Assembly (NCBI GenBank): GCA_036874045.1
Contig: CM072345.1
Coordinates: 9,015,501 to 9,079,500, forward strand
DNA length: 64,000 nt
From: Cymodocea nodosa
Lineage: Eukaryota > Streptophyta > Magnoliopsida > Alismatales > Cymodoceaceae
Direction: 5' to 3'
The position numbers and the translations under genes are program-made. Positions 37,201 to 52,200 of the stretch are shown one piece after another. The notes under the pieces were generated by a model. That model did no database searches, was not told the DNA's origin, and saw only the letters and a list, made by a program, of their open reading frames with translations. Position 1 is the stretch's first letter. Each line of letters opens with the position of its first letter.

Positions 37201-40200
37201 TCAACAACTGAAAATATACAGACTGCAAGTACTGCAGAAAGAAGACAATGAATGGTGGCATTGTTGGATTGAAGTAACATTTAGTTGGTAGGTACAGTAA
37301 TGTTTCCATGTGCTCGAAATGTCCTTGTTTGGTTTGACAGTAGATGAGGACTTATTGAAATGGCAAAAAGGGAAAAAAACATAAAAACAGGGCAAGATCT
37401 GGGATTTCAAGGTATATTGTTTGGTGAAAAATCAATTCAAGGTGATCAATTTGCTTCTATCCATGTTGATGGCTCTAGGGATTTTGTCTCAGCTAGTGAC
37501 ATCATTATGTTACTGCCATTGGGTAAAGTAGATCTATAGCCTAGGGAAGAGAACAAAAGTAGAGTTTTGGTGATGGGAGTATGAGATTGGTAGATATATA
37601 GGTAGGAGCTGCGGAGTTATTGATATGTTTTACACATGTAGCCAAAGATTTGACAATCCCATTGTCACTGCCACTTTCAAAGAGAAGTTAAGGCAGAAGA
37701 CATTGAAGGAAATATGGGATAATGCCAGGGAGAAACTTAGCAATGTTGTAGTCAAGTATATGCTTTACAATGTCATTCCAGCAAATATTGCAAAATGACC
37801 TTATTTGCAACATATGCTTGATGTTGCTGCATAAGAAAGTTAAGGCATTAGTGCCTTGACTCATCAGGAAATAATGGGGAAGTACTTGCAAAATCAGAAA
37901 GAAGACCTAAGTCATACATTAGCTCATTGAGGAAGCAATGATCGAAATATGGCTACACAATCATATATGATGGATAGACAAGTGCAACCAAAAAATAGAT
38001 AATTTCATGGTGTAAGATAGTGAATGTTTTGTTTTGTTGAAGTCTAATGATGCCTTTATCAAGATTAGAAATCATCAATATCTCTACAAGTTGATGAGAG
38101 ACATCATTAAAGAGCCTCAAGTGTTAAATGTTGTATAGATTGTGACACATAATGACAACTTTAAGAAAGCAAGATAGAAGATAATGTTGAAGTATCTTAT
38201 ATATTATACATATATTGCTGCTCATTATGTCAATTTGATACTGAAAGATGTGGGGAAGACAAAGGCAAGGCCGGTAACAACATTTATATACAATCACTTG
38301 TACTTGTTAACATACATGAGATCTTTGAAGTGTTGTGGTGGTGAATCAATTCAACTTGGAGTCACTAGGTTTGCAACAAATTATATTACACTTCAGTCCA
38401 TAATTGACAAAAGAGCTAGACTGAAGAACATGTTCAAGTATAATATGTGGTACAAATATCTCAAAAACGAGTTACCACATGGGAGGAAGGTGATTGAAAT
38501 CATTAACAGCCATTCCTTATGGGAGGGTGCCAGAAAGGCTGTCAACATCATGAAGCCTATTACAAAGATTCTTTGCTTGGTGGATAGAGATAAGAACCTA
38601 TGATGGGTTTTATATATGATACAATGCAGTTGATGAAAGATTTGCATTGGGAGGTGACAAGAGGATGTTTAAAAGGATATCTGAACATCATTGAGGAAAG
38701 ATAGATGCTGATGCTCCTTCACCCTTTGCATGAAGTTGGTGAGACAATACATATGTTGAATTCAAGTGGAATGTGGTTGCTGAATTCCTTATTAATTCAT
38801 ATATGATTTTCTTGCAGCATATTTTTTAAACTTGAAATATCAATACAACGAGAATCTTCAACTTGCACATCATGCGAAACTTTTAGCAGCTGTAAAAAAT
38901 GTTGTTCAAATATTAGTGCTTGATCTCCAGACTTAAGTTTCCATCTTGAGTGAAATAAAGGTATACATGGAGTGACAGCTTGGATTTGGTTTACCTATGA
39001 CCAAGTTTACCTTAATATCTCAAAATCCATATAATACATGCTTATATTTGGATTTAATTTGTGTAATTATTAAATGATGGATTAATTTTCAACTTTATTG
39101 TTTTGGCTGATTTGTGAATGGTACATGGCACAAACACTCCACACATGAGGAAGATTACTGTTGGAATTTTATCATAGAAAGCATCAACATTGAGGAAGAT
39201 TACAGTCAGAATTTTATCAAAGGCAGCATCAGCATTTAGATACGAAAGAAACTAGAACATGTTCAATTTGATGCCCACAAAAAGATAGAATATATTTGGA
39301 ATGCAAATTCTAAGTGATTTGGTCTTTGTTCATTATAACTTAAGACTCTTAATGAAATACATTTAAGGAGTGGACCAAGATAATTTGGATCCCATTGATC
39401 TTGTATTCAATTATCTAGATTTTGAAGATGAGGATCTAATTGTTGAATGGATGGTAGAAAATGGACAACTAGTAATAGATAATGTGGAAGGTAAACCTCA
39501 TTTGATAATAGCAAGCCAATTGGACATTGATGTAGAAGAGTATGAGTTCTTCAAAGCATACACTTGGAGTATTCTAGGTTTGAGAATAGTGATGATGTGA
39601 TATTAAGACTACCACTGTAAACGATTATGATTTTGATTCAATGTAGTCTCTAAATGACAATAATGATAGAGGTGACAGTAGGAATGTAAGAAATGATTAT
39701 GAAGACAGCCTACAACAATCTAGTTTGTTCGCCATAGATATAAGATACACACATGTGACATAAGACAATGATCATAGAATTCATCAACTTGAGTACACAT
39801 TCCCTTGACACTGTAGGTGTAAAAATCAAGATGGATAGAGGGATGATGAAAATTTATCCTAAATAGGTTTTAACAATCCAATAAATCGTATGTTACATGG
39901 TTTTAATGTTCTTAGTGTAGTTGAGTCATATGAAAGTAGTTATAAAGGGGGTTCTACTCATGGACTTTTGTTTTTTTTTGCTAATGATCCTTGATCCATT
40001 CATGAGGTGAGGGTCTAAAGAAAGGGGAGGCACAAGTGGAGGGGGATTAGGCCAAAACCTTACACAATAAAAAATACAAAACCACACTGAAAGAAAAGCA
40101 ACTAGAAATAATCACCCTATCTTAGGGTAAGGAATGCTTCATCTATCAAGAGTAAGGTTCCCTTGGGTTTGTTTAGGTAAGTCAAAAACATCATAAAAAA

Positions 40201-43200
40201 CTTTTAAAGACTTGTGCACTATACCTTCATTTGCTAAAGAGTCAACTACCCTATTGCCTTTCCTAAAGATTTTGGGACATTGAGTAGACATGTAAGGAGA
40301 GACTTAAAATATTTGGCTAATAGTAATAGTTATCACTTAAAAGACACCGTTTGTTATCATAGCTTGATGTATGATGAGAGAATCAATATCTACTTCTACT
40401 TCTCTAAGAGGTATGCCAACATAGATGCATAGAAGGAATTTGTCTAGGAGTGCTTGAGCTTCCACCATAAGACAATCACCTTTAATAATTTTCCCTTTCA
40501 TCTCTCGATTTCTTCTTGTGAACTTGATGAGTATCACTTTGATAGCATATGGTCTAAAAGAACTAATTATCTTACACCCATGATTCACCTCCAAATCAAG
40601 CAATGGATAGGATTAGAATTAGAATGAATGGAATAGCAAATTTCCTATGGTTCATGTCATTCTTTTTATCAGCCTCCATATAAACCTTAGCTTACATATC
40701 AACTCCACAAGCATGTTTGTCTCTACTAACATATCTAGTTTAAAATATTTACATCTCCTTCACATTAATTAAACAACATCCAACAATGAGTTTTCTCATC
40801 AACTTATCTCAACATCAATACTATTAGATATAATGAATGTAATTAAGTGTTAGACTCATGTGAAAAGATGCGTATACAATTATGGGTGACATTACCATGT
40901 ATTAATATGACTCTTGATGTTCCCCATGTGTGATCCTTAGTGTGTGTGACCCTTAGTATTTCTCATGTACACACCTCTTTATGTAATCTTTTCATTATAT
41001 ATGCATGGATATTTGGGTTGTGGTGTATAGCTAGAGTTATATGCATTTGTCTTATTTGCTTTCACTCTTATATGGTATCAGAGCATAATCCCTTGCCTTA
41101 ATCACCCACTCCTCTTTTTCTCTAGTTGCCTTCTTCGATCATACTACTAGATCTTCTCAAGTTTTTGTCATGTCCAGAAGGTCACTTGTCTATGTCGTTG
41201 TCTATGAGCATTCAAGTGCCCACTTGATTGTATCTCCCCCTCCTTTAGGTTGATGCGATAATACACAAAGATTTGTTGTTGTAGTAACTTTAGTGCTCTT
41301 CTCCTTACAACCTTTTTAAGTCGTCTGTTGCAGATGTGTGGTTGTTGAATCTATTGAAGGTCAAGTTGTAGATGTACGACTACTAAATTCATCGAAGTTG
41401 TGGATTCTTGTAGATCAGCAACTGTTGAAGTTCCACTCATACCCCTATTGGCATTTTGACTAAGTTTTGTTTGTGTGTTGTGTAACTTAGACAATTGGGA
41501 GTCATTGTAATTTGTTTTACTTGTGTGTAAGGTCATTGATTAGATCATGTATTCCTTAAGAGGATGGTTCACAAGGTGTTTGTGATTTGCCAACTTAGCA
41601 GTATAACAAAAAAAAAGACTGATGATAAATGAGGAGTGCATTACCTTCACTGTGGCAAGACAAACCATAGACTAGAGTGGTGTTGGAAGAAGAATGAGAA
41701 GCTAGCTTGGGCTTGTATTGTGATTGATTTCAATGCTCTTGATGGTATTGTTATTTCTTAATCTACTACATTTAACCTTGATCACTTAGTTGGCGTAATC
41801 ATTTTGTAGGTTGATTATGAACGTTTTATGTAGTTATAGGTTTTTAATTCCTTTATCACAATAGCTGTAACATTTACTTTAGATATGAGTATGACTATGG
41901 TAGCTTGAAAAGATAGTCTTTGGATTGTAAACTCAGAGACACCTTAACACATGACAAGTGGTTGAAATTTTTTCCATTGTTTACATTATTTACCTAATCT
42001 TTATGGTATTACTATTATTGATAGTCAATCTTGTTAAGTCTTTGGTAATGACTCATAGTCCATATTATCTCTAGAATTTGACTAGATTAAATCATTTTTA
42101 TTCTTGAACTTTTAATGAACCTTTTATCTATTAGTGCTATTACTATTCAACTTTCCTATTCAATAACCTTTTATCCCTTTCATTGAACTTTTAAGGTTCC
42201 ATTGATAGGGAAGAAGATTGGTTTAGACTGTAAGTAGAGTGATGGGGTGTACGTCTTGACTCATGATACTCTATTGAGTGGATTGATAACCTTATTGTCT
42301 ACAATGGACTTCTTCATTTATGACATCTCAAGCTTAGTCATTTGCCCCTTGAGAAGTTAAGGCAAACTCCATTATGGATTTCTTTTTCCCATTTTGAGTG
42401 TGAATTGTGTTAGCTAGGAAAACATAATCGCTCTACTTTTTGTCGTCTTTATTTTGCGTCAAGTAGTTAAACCTTTGAGTTGATCCATTGTAACATTTGG
42501 GAGCATAGTCATGTTACTTCTATTTTTAGTTATCGTTATTGTCTTGTTTTCATTGATGACTATTTAAGAGTGTTGTAGATTTACTTATTAAAAGATTGTC
42601 TGCATATTTTAGTCATTGTTCAGAATTTTTTTGCTAAAATTGAAACTTAGTTTTTTAAGACTCCTAAATATTTATGCATTGACAGTGCCTTAGAATTTGT
42701 TTGTCATAATTTTCAGAATTTTTGTGCCTCTATTGGGGTTGTTCATCAAACTATCTACTCTCACACTTTCCAATAAAATGAAGTTACTGAATGCAAACAT
42801 TATTATATTTTAGATATTCTTTATTATTTTAGATTTAGATTCCAAAATACTTTTGGATTGATGTTGTCTTTATTGCTATATACCTTGTGAATCATATGCC
42901 CTCTACTCTTAGGGGAGGAGTTCTCCTTCATCATCTTTGTTTGGACAAGGAACTTTTCACACTCATTCTTTGCGTTTTTGGGTGTATTGTATTTGTTCAA
43001 GATCTCTCTTGGGTTAGATAAGTTATTTGCTCAGGCCTTAAAATGTATCTTTGTTGGGTATTTCAAAACAGAAAAGAGATATAGATGTTATCATCTTTTT
43101 ACTTAGAAATACTATATCTCAATGAGTGTTACCTTTTTCAAGTCTTAATCTTATTATTTTGACTCATCTAAGGCTTTTGACAACCCTCCTCTTCTAGTTC

Positions 43201-46160
43201 TTGTTATTATTCTTGAGGATTACAATTCAATGAAGGAATCTAATGATGATCTTGATGGTAGTGAGACTACTACTAATGATGACTATAGTAACGAGGAGAC
43301 TACTAGTGAGACAACTACTACTTGTCTCTTATAGGTGTATTAGAGACATGACTTTCCTACTCTTCCTCCATTGGTTTATCTTATTGTCTCCTCGGATGTA
43401 GATTCTCCATTAACTATATTTACTAATGTTTTATCTATTATCCTTCGCAAAGGTACCCATATTTACACTTAACAACCTATCTTTCAATTTGTTGCCTATG
43501 AACATTTTGCTCTCTTTTGTCGCAACCTATATCTTCTAAACCTATACCTAGGACTTATCAGGAGATATTACAATTGCCATGTTGGAAAATAGTTATAAAT
43601 GAAGAAGTAAATAGCCTACGTTCATGTGATACATGAGAGTTAGTCTCTTATCCTGTTGAAGCGAACATTACCAATTACAAGTGAGTGTTTACTATAAAAT
43701 ACAAGTCTAATGGTTCTATTGATAAATACAAACCCCACCTTGTTGTTTGTGATTTTACTCAAACTTATGATGTAGATTATGTTGAAATTTTTTCTCTTGT
43801 TGCTTGACTTAACTCGATTTGTATGATTTTTTCCATTATAATTAATAGTCAGTGGTAATTTCTTTAACTTGATGTTAAAAATGCATTTCTTTATAGAGAT
43901 TTGTTAAAAGAAGTCCACATAGAATAACCTCTTGTGTATGTTGCCTAGTAGGAGGTTAAATTATGTAGGTTGAAGAAGACAATCTATGGATTGAAGCAAA
44001 GTTCATGAACTTATTTTGAGAAGTTCAGCTAGGTAATACTTAATGGAGGTTTCTAATGTTATGTTGTGGATCACTTAGCTTTTATGAGGTGGAAACTTAG
44101 TAGTTGTATTATTCTTGTAGTCTATGTGGATGGCATTCTACTTATAGACACTCTTAGAATTGAGGAGACAAAGGCATATATTTAGACTCACTTTGCTGCT
44201 AAAGGTATAGGCAAATCAATATATTTTCTAGGTATTGTGTTTGCATAATTAAGTAATAAGATAGTGTTGTCTTAATGAAAGTATGTCTTAGACCTATTAG
44301 CAGAGGTTGATTGTCTTAGATGCAAACCTTAGAATAGTCCTATCGAGCAAAATCTTCCTTTTTGGGGTAAAACATCTGAGAAGTTAAGTAACCTAGATCA
44401 ATGCAAATAACTAGTTGGAAAACTTATATATCTTATAGTTACCAGACCTGATATAGCTTATACTATTGGTTTGTTGAGTTAATTTATGCATGAACTACAG
44501 AAGGTATATTGGATTGGGGTACATTGTGTACGTGCCTATTTTAAAGGCACACTAAGAAATGGTTTGATTTACAAGGCACATGAGCACTTGTTGATTGAAG
44601 TCTTCTCAAACTTTGAATATGCAAGTGACAAAAGATCATGCGGAGGTAGAATATAGGTCTATGGTAGAAATAACTTATGAGATGATGTGACTTAAGTCTC
44701 TACTAAGGGAGTTTGATGTGGGAATTCAAGAGTCAATGCCTATGCATTGTGGCAATTAAGTAATAATATATATTGCATAGAATGAAATCTTTCATAAATG
44801 TACTAAATACATTGAAATTGATTGTCACCATATTCGAGGTTTGGTTTTAAAAGAAATCATTTCAACTCCTTATACTCTTTTGATTGAGGAGCTTGTTGAT
44901 ATTCTCACTAAAGGATTGAATCATGAGATTTTTGATAATTTTTGTAACAAGTTGGAAATGATAAATATATATCTTTCAGCTTGAGGGAGAATATTAAGTG
45001 TAATGAATATAATTAAATGTTAGACCCATGTGAAAAGATATGCTTATATTTATGGGTGACATTGCTATGTATTAATATGACTCTTGGTATTTCTTATGTG
45101 TGACCCTTAGTGTTTCTTTTCATGTAATCTTTTCATTATATATACATTGATATTTGAGCTATGGTGTATAGCTAGAGTCATAAATATTTTCTTTGTTTGC
45201 TTTCACTCTCATAAATACTATGGGTATGTTACCAAATATGGAACATATTATACCTATTTTCATGATAAGATTATGTCCTTTGGAGGAAGTCTTAAATATG
45301 ACAAGAAACCCATAGACAATATCATGCACAAGAGCAAGAGCAAGATCAAGAGAATTTTGAACTAGTTAGACATTTCACTTAGTATTAAAGTGTTCTAAGG
45401 ATTGTGTTATTTTTTTGGATGTTAAAAACATTTTCTCTAATAGTATATTGTCTTTTTATTGTATTCAAAGCCTTTAAATAGGCAGTATAATACATTTTTA
45501 ATTTCATAAATGGTTAAAAAAGTATTATGTTTATTCTTGGATGTGTATTTTGATTACTTTGCTTGTCTTATAATTTCACGTTGAAATTTGTATTGTTTAG
45601 GCCTTTTTTGGGGACTTCTGTGATTTTGCCAAACTTCCACCGAAGTTTGACATGCTTCCTTTTTCTGTCAATCCTAAGTTTGACATGAAATTGAATTTTT
45701 ATTCTTTGAACATATGTAACTACATTTTTTTTATATTTCTATTTGAATACTAGTTCTTATTTTTCATTTCAAGTTTTCCTTGGATATTCTTTTCTAGTTT
45801 CCTACAACCATTTATCATCTGTGCTCTCACTTGTATACTGTGTCCTTCACCGTTGTTTTATTGTCAAATAAAAAATACTACACACCTTGAACAAAAAATA
45901 TCACACACCTTGAACAAAAAATACCACACACCAATGGAATCCATCTTTCAGGTGGTTCGTATGTATAACCTCATTTTTTTACGAGATATTTGAAATCTAA
46001 GAACTACCTAAACGTCATATCATTTTTCTTAACTGAGCATGTGAGGATGTGCTTTGTCATGTCCATTACCTTGAATTCCTACATGTCCACCTTGTCTGGC
46101 AATGGTTTAGTTAAATATATATAATCCTTGCTATTTTTTCCTGAAATTAACATGATTCTT

Positions 46161-46208
<48 letters not shown>

Positions 46209-49200
46209 CCACTTATCTAAGACATATCAGTTTTTTGATTTGTTCTTGCATTAATGAATGACAATATATTGTTGATGCTTTCACTGATACACGGCTATGG
46301 TTGATAATTTGTTTCATTGTTACACTGTTACACAGTTATTATAGTAATATTAAATGATATTAATTATTTCATTGATTCATATTAATTATAATATTATAAT
46401 CATACTGTATAGATATTGGTAGTATAAGTACAATTATAATATTATAATATTCATCTTACATTAACAATAATATTAAATAATATAACCATTGTATGGGTAG
46501 AGCCGTTTATTCTAATTGAAATGGATTTTGTGTAGTACCCTATAATCTTATAATTTTCACTACTTTGAAATTTACGTAAAATTAAGATTTTCCATAATCT
46601 GGTTCCCTAAAATCCTATCAAAATGCTACCTTAGAATCAGATTATATTTTTTCCATTTCATGTAAATATGTATCTTGCGGCTTGATTTGAATTCAAACTG
46701 TCAGATTTTTTTTTTTCAGTTGACCCATGTCAGTCTTTAAAAGGGTTGCAGCTATAACATCTTAATTGCCTCAAAAAATGTTTAAGAGATAAATATTTCA
46801 TCATTGGACGGTTGAAATATGCTTGCTATTTTTTAATTTTTTTTATCCAGGTTGATTTGAACTTTGTTCTTGGTGAGGATAGGACAATTGTAGCATCAAA
46901 AATCATTGTTTTCCCCAGGATCGAAGGTATATCACTATCTTGTCTTCTACAAGTATTTCTGTGCATATTAAAATGAAGTTGTAGTCCTCTTTTGATTGTT
47001 GTAAACAAATTGTGGTTATAAATTTGTAATTTCTACATTGTCCATTGTAGTTCTACTTGTCTACTTTAACTAAAGATTTTTTTTCTTCTTGAAAAAGTAA
47101 GACTTTTAATTTTTTGATTTTTGCTTATGTTTCTTTCCCTTTTTAGGATTGTCTCATCCATTGGTTCTTGATGGTGTTGATCTCAAGCTATTGTCCATTA
47201 AAGTTGATGGAAATGAATTGAAGGTATTATTTTGTATGAGTAAATGATCATAATTGTTAATTATATACATGACTCGATAATTTATGCAAAAATATTTACC
47301 ACACATTCTCAATAACTGAAATCTATGGTCTACTTGGGCAGTTCTAACCAATGGCATTTAGTTGGATTTGTCTAACCAGTAAATGCTTTTTTGAAGGATT
47401 CTAACCGTAAATGTTATGCAAACCATTTTGTAACATTTCCTGAAAAACCTGTATTGCATGATTTCTTGAAAAAAACATTTTGCATACAACAATTATTAGT
47501 GTCTTATTCTCATCAGATGGAGATTTCTACATGAATCCTTTTTCACCATTTATTGTTATATCTCATTGTATTCTCTGTTAGAAGACTTTGTATTATGAAA
47601 TAAAATATTTTGAACCTGTTTGTGCTTGAAGAATTGGTAGAAAAAATTGAGGAATCCATAGAAGTTAAGAAGTTAGTAGAAATCGAAATTAACCCTAAAA
47701 AAATCTATTAATTAAATTAAAAGTAGATAAATTTATCTCAATTATTAATTAAAAAATCTATTAAATAAATTTCATTAATCCATTTAAGTCATTTCACTTA
47801 TGTTAAACCTCAACCAGAAACAAGAAAAATATGTGGCTTCAAAAAAATGTAAAACAAGTTAGACATATCTTAAGATGATACCTATCATTAGTATTACAAT
47901 ATTAGCACAGGTGTTGTGATATCAAATGTAAGTGTCGTGATACTAAATACAAGTGTTTTGATACCAAAAAAAAGTATTATAATATTAAACACATGCGTTA
48001 TGATACCAAATATAAGTGTTATTATATTAAATACAAATATTAAGCACATACAATTATTATGATACCAAATATAGGTGTTATTATATTAAATACAAATATT
48101 AAGCACATACAAGTACTATGATATTAAAACAAATGTCATATGCCAAATACAATGTTATAATAGCAAATGCAAGTGTCGTCAAAGCAAACAAAAACATTAT
48201 GATTCCAAACTCAATAATTATGATACTAAATACAAATGATACTATATCAAGCACAAATGTCGTAGTGACAAATATTAGTATCATGAAAGTAACAATAGGG
48301 TGTTTTGAGACATTTACCATGACAAGAGGCACTTTGTGTCAAAAGTGATCAAGTTTGTGGTTGAATGGACAAGGACCTGGCAAGTTCAGTGTGCAATAGC
48401 AGATGCCAAGATTTTGCACTGGCTCCAGACACTTGTGACTTTAGATTTCATGCTAACTTTGTGTTGTTTTGCTATTACTTTATCATGCTGTTTAGTGTAT
48501 TCTTCTAGTTTTCTCATCCTTTTGAGGGTTTTGTTGTTGAAGCCCAATTGTTTTTCTATTTTCACTTTAGCTCACCTACGACTTGTGTAGGCCTCCTTTT
48601 CTCAAATTTAATAGATTTGTTTGCTGTTGTTGCTTAAAAAAATGATATCAAACTCAAGTACTATGATATAAAAAACAAGTAATATGATATTAAACATAAA
48701 TATTATGGTACCAAACACAAGTGCTATATCAAATAAGTTCAAGTACAATTTCCTAAGTGATATAAAAGTTCAAATACAAGTTCTAAAAAATTACAATACC
48801 GATCATGCCACATAGATATTATTATTTTTTTCACACATTTAATTCGTTATTATTATTATTATTATTATTATTATTTTTGAGTTATCTAGAATCTTGTATA
48901 TAGACAACAGCAGAGATATAACGCATTGGAAAATAGATGATAGTAAAAAGTATTCTTCTTGTCATTTACTATCAATTGAACATCCAGTATTCTCTTTAGA
49001 TTGTAGAGGTTCTATGAAAAACCATGGTAGAAATAATGGATTATATGCTAAGATTGAACTCTGTATGTTTGTGAATGAAGAGTTCCATAAGGTAACACCA
49101 CCACCATCTGACCATCTGAGTTCTTTGCCATATATTCCTCTGCATATTGAACAGCAACTGATCTCCCAACTGTCAGTTCAAAAAGTCAATATTTGTCTCT

Positions 49201-52200
49201 TAGAAACAGCATACATTAGGTTATGTCTGTGTGACCACTTTTTTAACCAAAGTTTTGTTCTTGGCTTCCCTCCACCATCATACATTCAACTTGCTATTCC
49301 CCAACTGTGCCTTCTCTTAGTGATTTCTGCTCCATCCATTGCATGCATTGTGCTAAATACTTTTGGACCTGTGGCACGTGGTTAGCAATTTTCAGTCCAT
49401 CTTTGTTGTCAGTGCTATCAAATACTGGTCTGACCACATAAGTGCTCCCCTTACTGGTTTTGTTGGACATGGAGGTGTGCCTGTGCCACATGATTATCAA
49501 TTTTCAGTCCTTTTCTGCCACTGTAATCAAATAGTCATCTGACCGCAAGTGTTCCACCCACTGGCTTTGTTGGACAATGAAGCAAACCCCTTTTTTGACG
49601 TCATCCTTCTTCTACACACTCTCCATCCCCTAGCCCTTCTTGTCTTTAGCAGTGTGTGCTCTCCTTTTTCACTACAACTTCCTTCCCCTTCCCCCCAACT
49701 CTCCTAAGAATTGTTCTCCCTTGAATCACCACACCATTTCATCTGTTGATGACTGTTGAGCCTTCCAAGGGTAAGTAGAACAAGAAGGAATGATAGGAGA
49801 AGGCCTTACAGGAGAAAATGTAGATGAGAACAACTGAGGGTTTTGTGCAAATTGATCAAAAGCAGTGGTGACAGTGATACAGTTACCAAATAGCATTGTT
49901 CTTATCCCATGACTGCCGTGGTCCTACTTTTACATCAATGCCTAGAGCATCATCTTTGATCCTGATGTCAATTATGAAAGGATCTTAATATTATACTAAA
50001 ATTTATAACTTGCATGACATAAGATTATATTAAAATTAGTAATGCATATTTAGTTAACTAATAGAGATATATAACCTAACAGTTAAGGTGTTTCCTTGTA
50101 AATCTAATATGTGAATGTGATAATTAGCACCAATGGGTAGGACTAGAGAAAGAAGCCCTCTTGGGATCATCAGGAGAAGACTTCGGTCCCATAGAAGTCC
50201 TCATGACTGGAGCCTAATTGGAGTCATGAAAAGCTAGACACATCGAAGAAGGAGCTCCACTTTAAAAAATTAGGGGATGAATCCCTAGAAGTCCCAAACT
50301 CTCATCAGGTGGAGGAGGAGGTTAAGACACTACCCAACTTGGAAACTACCCTTAATCCACTCATTTAGGTTAAGGTGAAGTGAGCAAACCTTGAGGAGGA
50401 GGTCAACTTGAAGGAGGAAGCTCTTGAGGGAACCTAAAGCTCTAAACTTGAGTCCAACAGGGACTCTACACTAGTTAGCGATTCAATTATGGAAAATGAT
50501 GGGTCCATTGTTTATGTGGAGGTGGATCATTATTCAAAGGGGGAGGGTGATCATTGGTGAAAGGGTCACTCTTATATCTAAAAGAGATTCTATCCCTTAA
50601 TGAGCTAGAAGGGATCTCCTTCCATAGTTGGCAAAGTTATATACAACAATGAATCAGAAGTGGTTGAGCTTGGCAAGAATCTAACTCCCTAGCTGATTCC
50701 CCCTTTCTCTCAAATTTGTAATCATGAAGATCATTATTTGGAACTATTGTGGCCTTGACAACAAGACTTCTTAAATTTTCCTTAGAGATTTAATTACTCA
50801 AACCAAGACATTTGTGGCAGTGATTGTGGAACCTTTCTTTTCTTTGGACAAATGACGATTTATTGTAGATTTCATCTAACTTCCAAATTGGATCTCCAAC
50901 TGTATGTCCAAGAAGATTTGGATCTTCTAGGTGGAGTAGCTTTAGTTTCAACATGCAATGGACATTGATCAATTGACTATTGTTTGGGTCGGTAGGCTTG
51001 AGTGGGTACCCTTATTCTCTTATTGGTGGTTTATGCTTCTTACCAAAGGGCTCATAGGTGGACACTTTGGGATAATCTTCATAGCACCTATAATAATTAC
51101 TTAGATGCCTAGTAGATTGTGGCAAGTGATTTCAACATCGTCCATGATATGGAAGAAGTTGTTGGAGCTAGAAGCTTGGTGGACTCTAAAGACTTCAATG
51201 ATATGATTGTTGACATTGGCCTCTTGAAATCTCCTCACACAAGGATGCCCTCTATTGGGGTAAAAATCAGAAAGGGCCTAGGAGGCAATACAGGAGGCTT
51301 GACAAAGTTTTAGTTAATAACATAGATGTAATGAAACCTTTGGTGAGATATTTACCTAGATTGTACTTCGATCATCCTCTAATGATCTTTTCTTTAGTAG
51401 AGGATTGTTGGTTTGGTGTTGCCTCTTTTAGATTTCAACATATGTGAACCTTGCACTTGGATTTTCCTAAGATGGTGGAAAGTATTTGGAGGATTGTAGA
51501 GGATTTGTGCCTCTTGAGATGTCTGAGTAAGAAGTTATCTATGCTCAAGCTACACTTCAAAGCTAGAACTAGATGGTCTTTGGCTATGTGGATCAGGACA
51601 AAGCTCGTCTTTTGCAAGAGATTAGGCTTGCAGAGGATAGATTATGTGATTTTGTGCAAAGATTTGCCTAGCAAGGGTCAATGAAAGGAGGTCTTTCTTG
51701 CTTAGAAGGTGAGGATCAAATGACTCCAAGAAGGTGATAGCAGTACAACTTATTTCCACATAGTCATTAATCGTAGATGTAGTGCCAATTAGGTTGGGGT
51801 GCTCATCGCCAACTCTGAGTTCAACTTAGTGAAGGATGTAGGATGAAAAGGGAAGGAATTCTTTTTTACTCTTTATTCTCGAAAGGATCTTGGTGAATGG
51901 ATCTTCTTTTTCCTATTATTCCAAAGGTGATTGGGGAGGAGGAAAACCATCTATTTTGTGGGATTCCTTCAAAGGAAGAGATTAAGGAAGCAGTCTTCTC
52001 CATAGATTGCAACCATGTGCTAGGTCTAGATGGGCTCACAACTAAGTTCTTCTATTTTTGTTGGGATATAGTTGTGATTGATTTGATTCAATTTGTTCAC
52101 CATTTCTTTCAAATGGGACATTTAGATGATTCTTGGAGGGTTACTTTTATCTCCTTGATCTTAAAGGTAGAAAGTCCTACTAATTTTAAGGACCTTGACT

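Larger units (their letters stand above)
40822..45213 (+). mobile_element. full-length, inactivated Ty1/copia LTR retrotransposon
   Basis: The element is bounded by two related LTRs and a 5-bp target duplication AATAC (40817-40821 and 45214-45218). The primer site TGGTATCAGAGC (41073-41084) directly follows the 5' LTR, and the polypurine tract CTTGAGGGAGAA directly precedes the 3' LTR. Pieces appear in copia order: a zinc-knuckle-like [15 protein letters not shown] (about 41,655), integrase (FIDDYL near 42,555; [13 protein letters not shown] near 42,690), reverse transcriptase ([16 protein letters not shown] near 43,870; YVDG near 44,125 where YVDD is usual) and RNase H with TRPDIAY near 44,445. 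Stops occur throughout, many at positions where the family has Gln, Arg or Trp. It is dead and sits in the sense direction of the host gene. Confidence 0.92.
36017..46850 (+). other. aminopeptidase intron 3 (10.8 kb), loaded with transposon relics
   Basis: Donor AAG|GTATTT, acceptor TTTATCCAG. From left to right it holds an unclassified 1-kb stretch (36.0-37.1 kb), a hAT/DUF659 relic (37.1-39.6 kb), a LINE 3' fragment in antisense (about 39.97-40.64 kb), a full-length dead copia element (40.82-45.21 kb), a short 23-bp tandem repeat (about 45.87-45.93 kb) and TA/AGATAT microsatellites (46.16-46.21 kb). The flanking exons still splice in frame on paper. Confidence 0.85.

Noticed and set aside
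43560-44700. Functional retrotransposon polymerase gene
   Set aside because: The copia frame is recognisable but broken by many stops and carries YVDG at the active site.
47880-48290. CRISPR-like array
   Set aside because: Units are adjacent, diverged and AT-rich without unique spacers, and the genome is a plant; it is a minisatellite.
49300-49800. Possible LTR pair
   Set aside because: The repeat is a simple ~112-bp tandem duplication without TG...CA ends, primer site or internal region.
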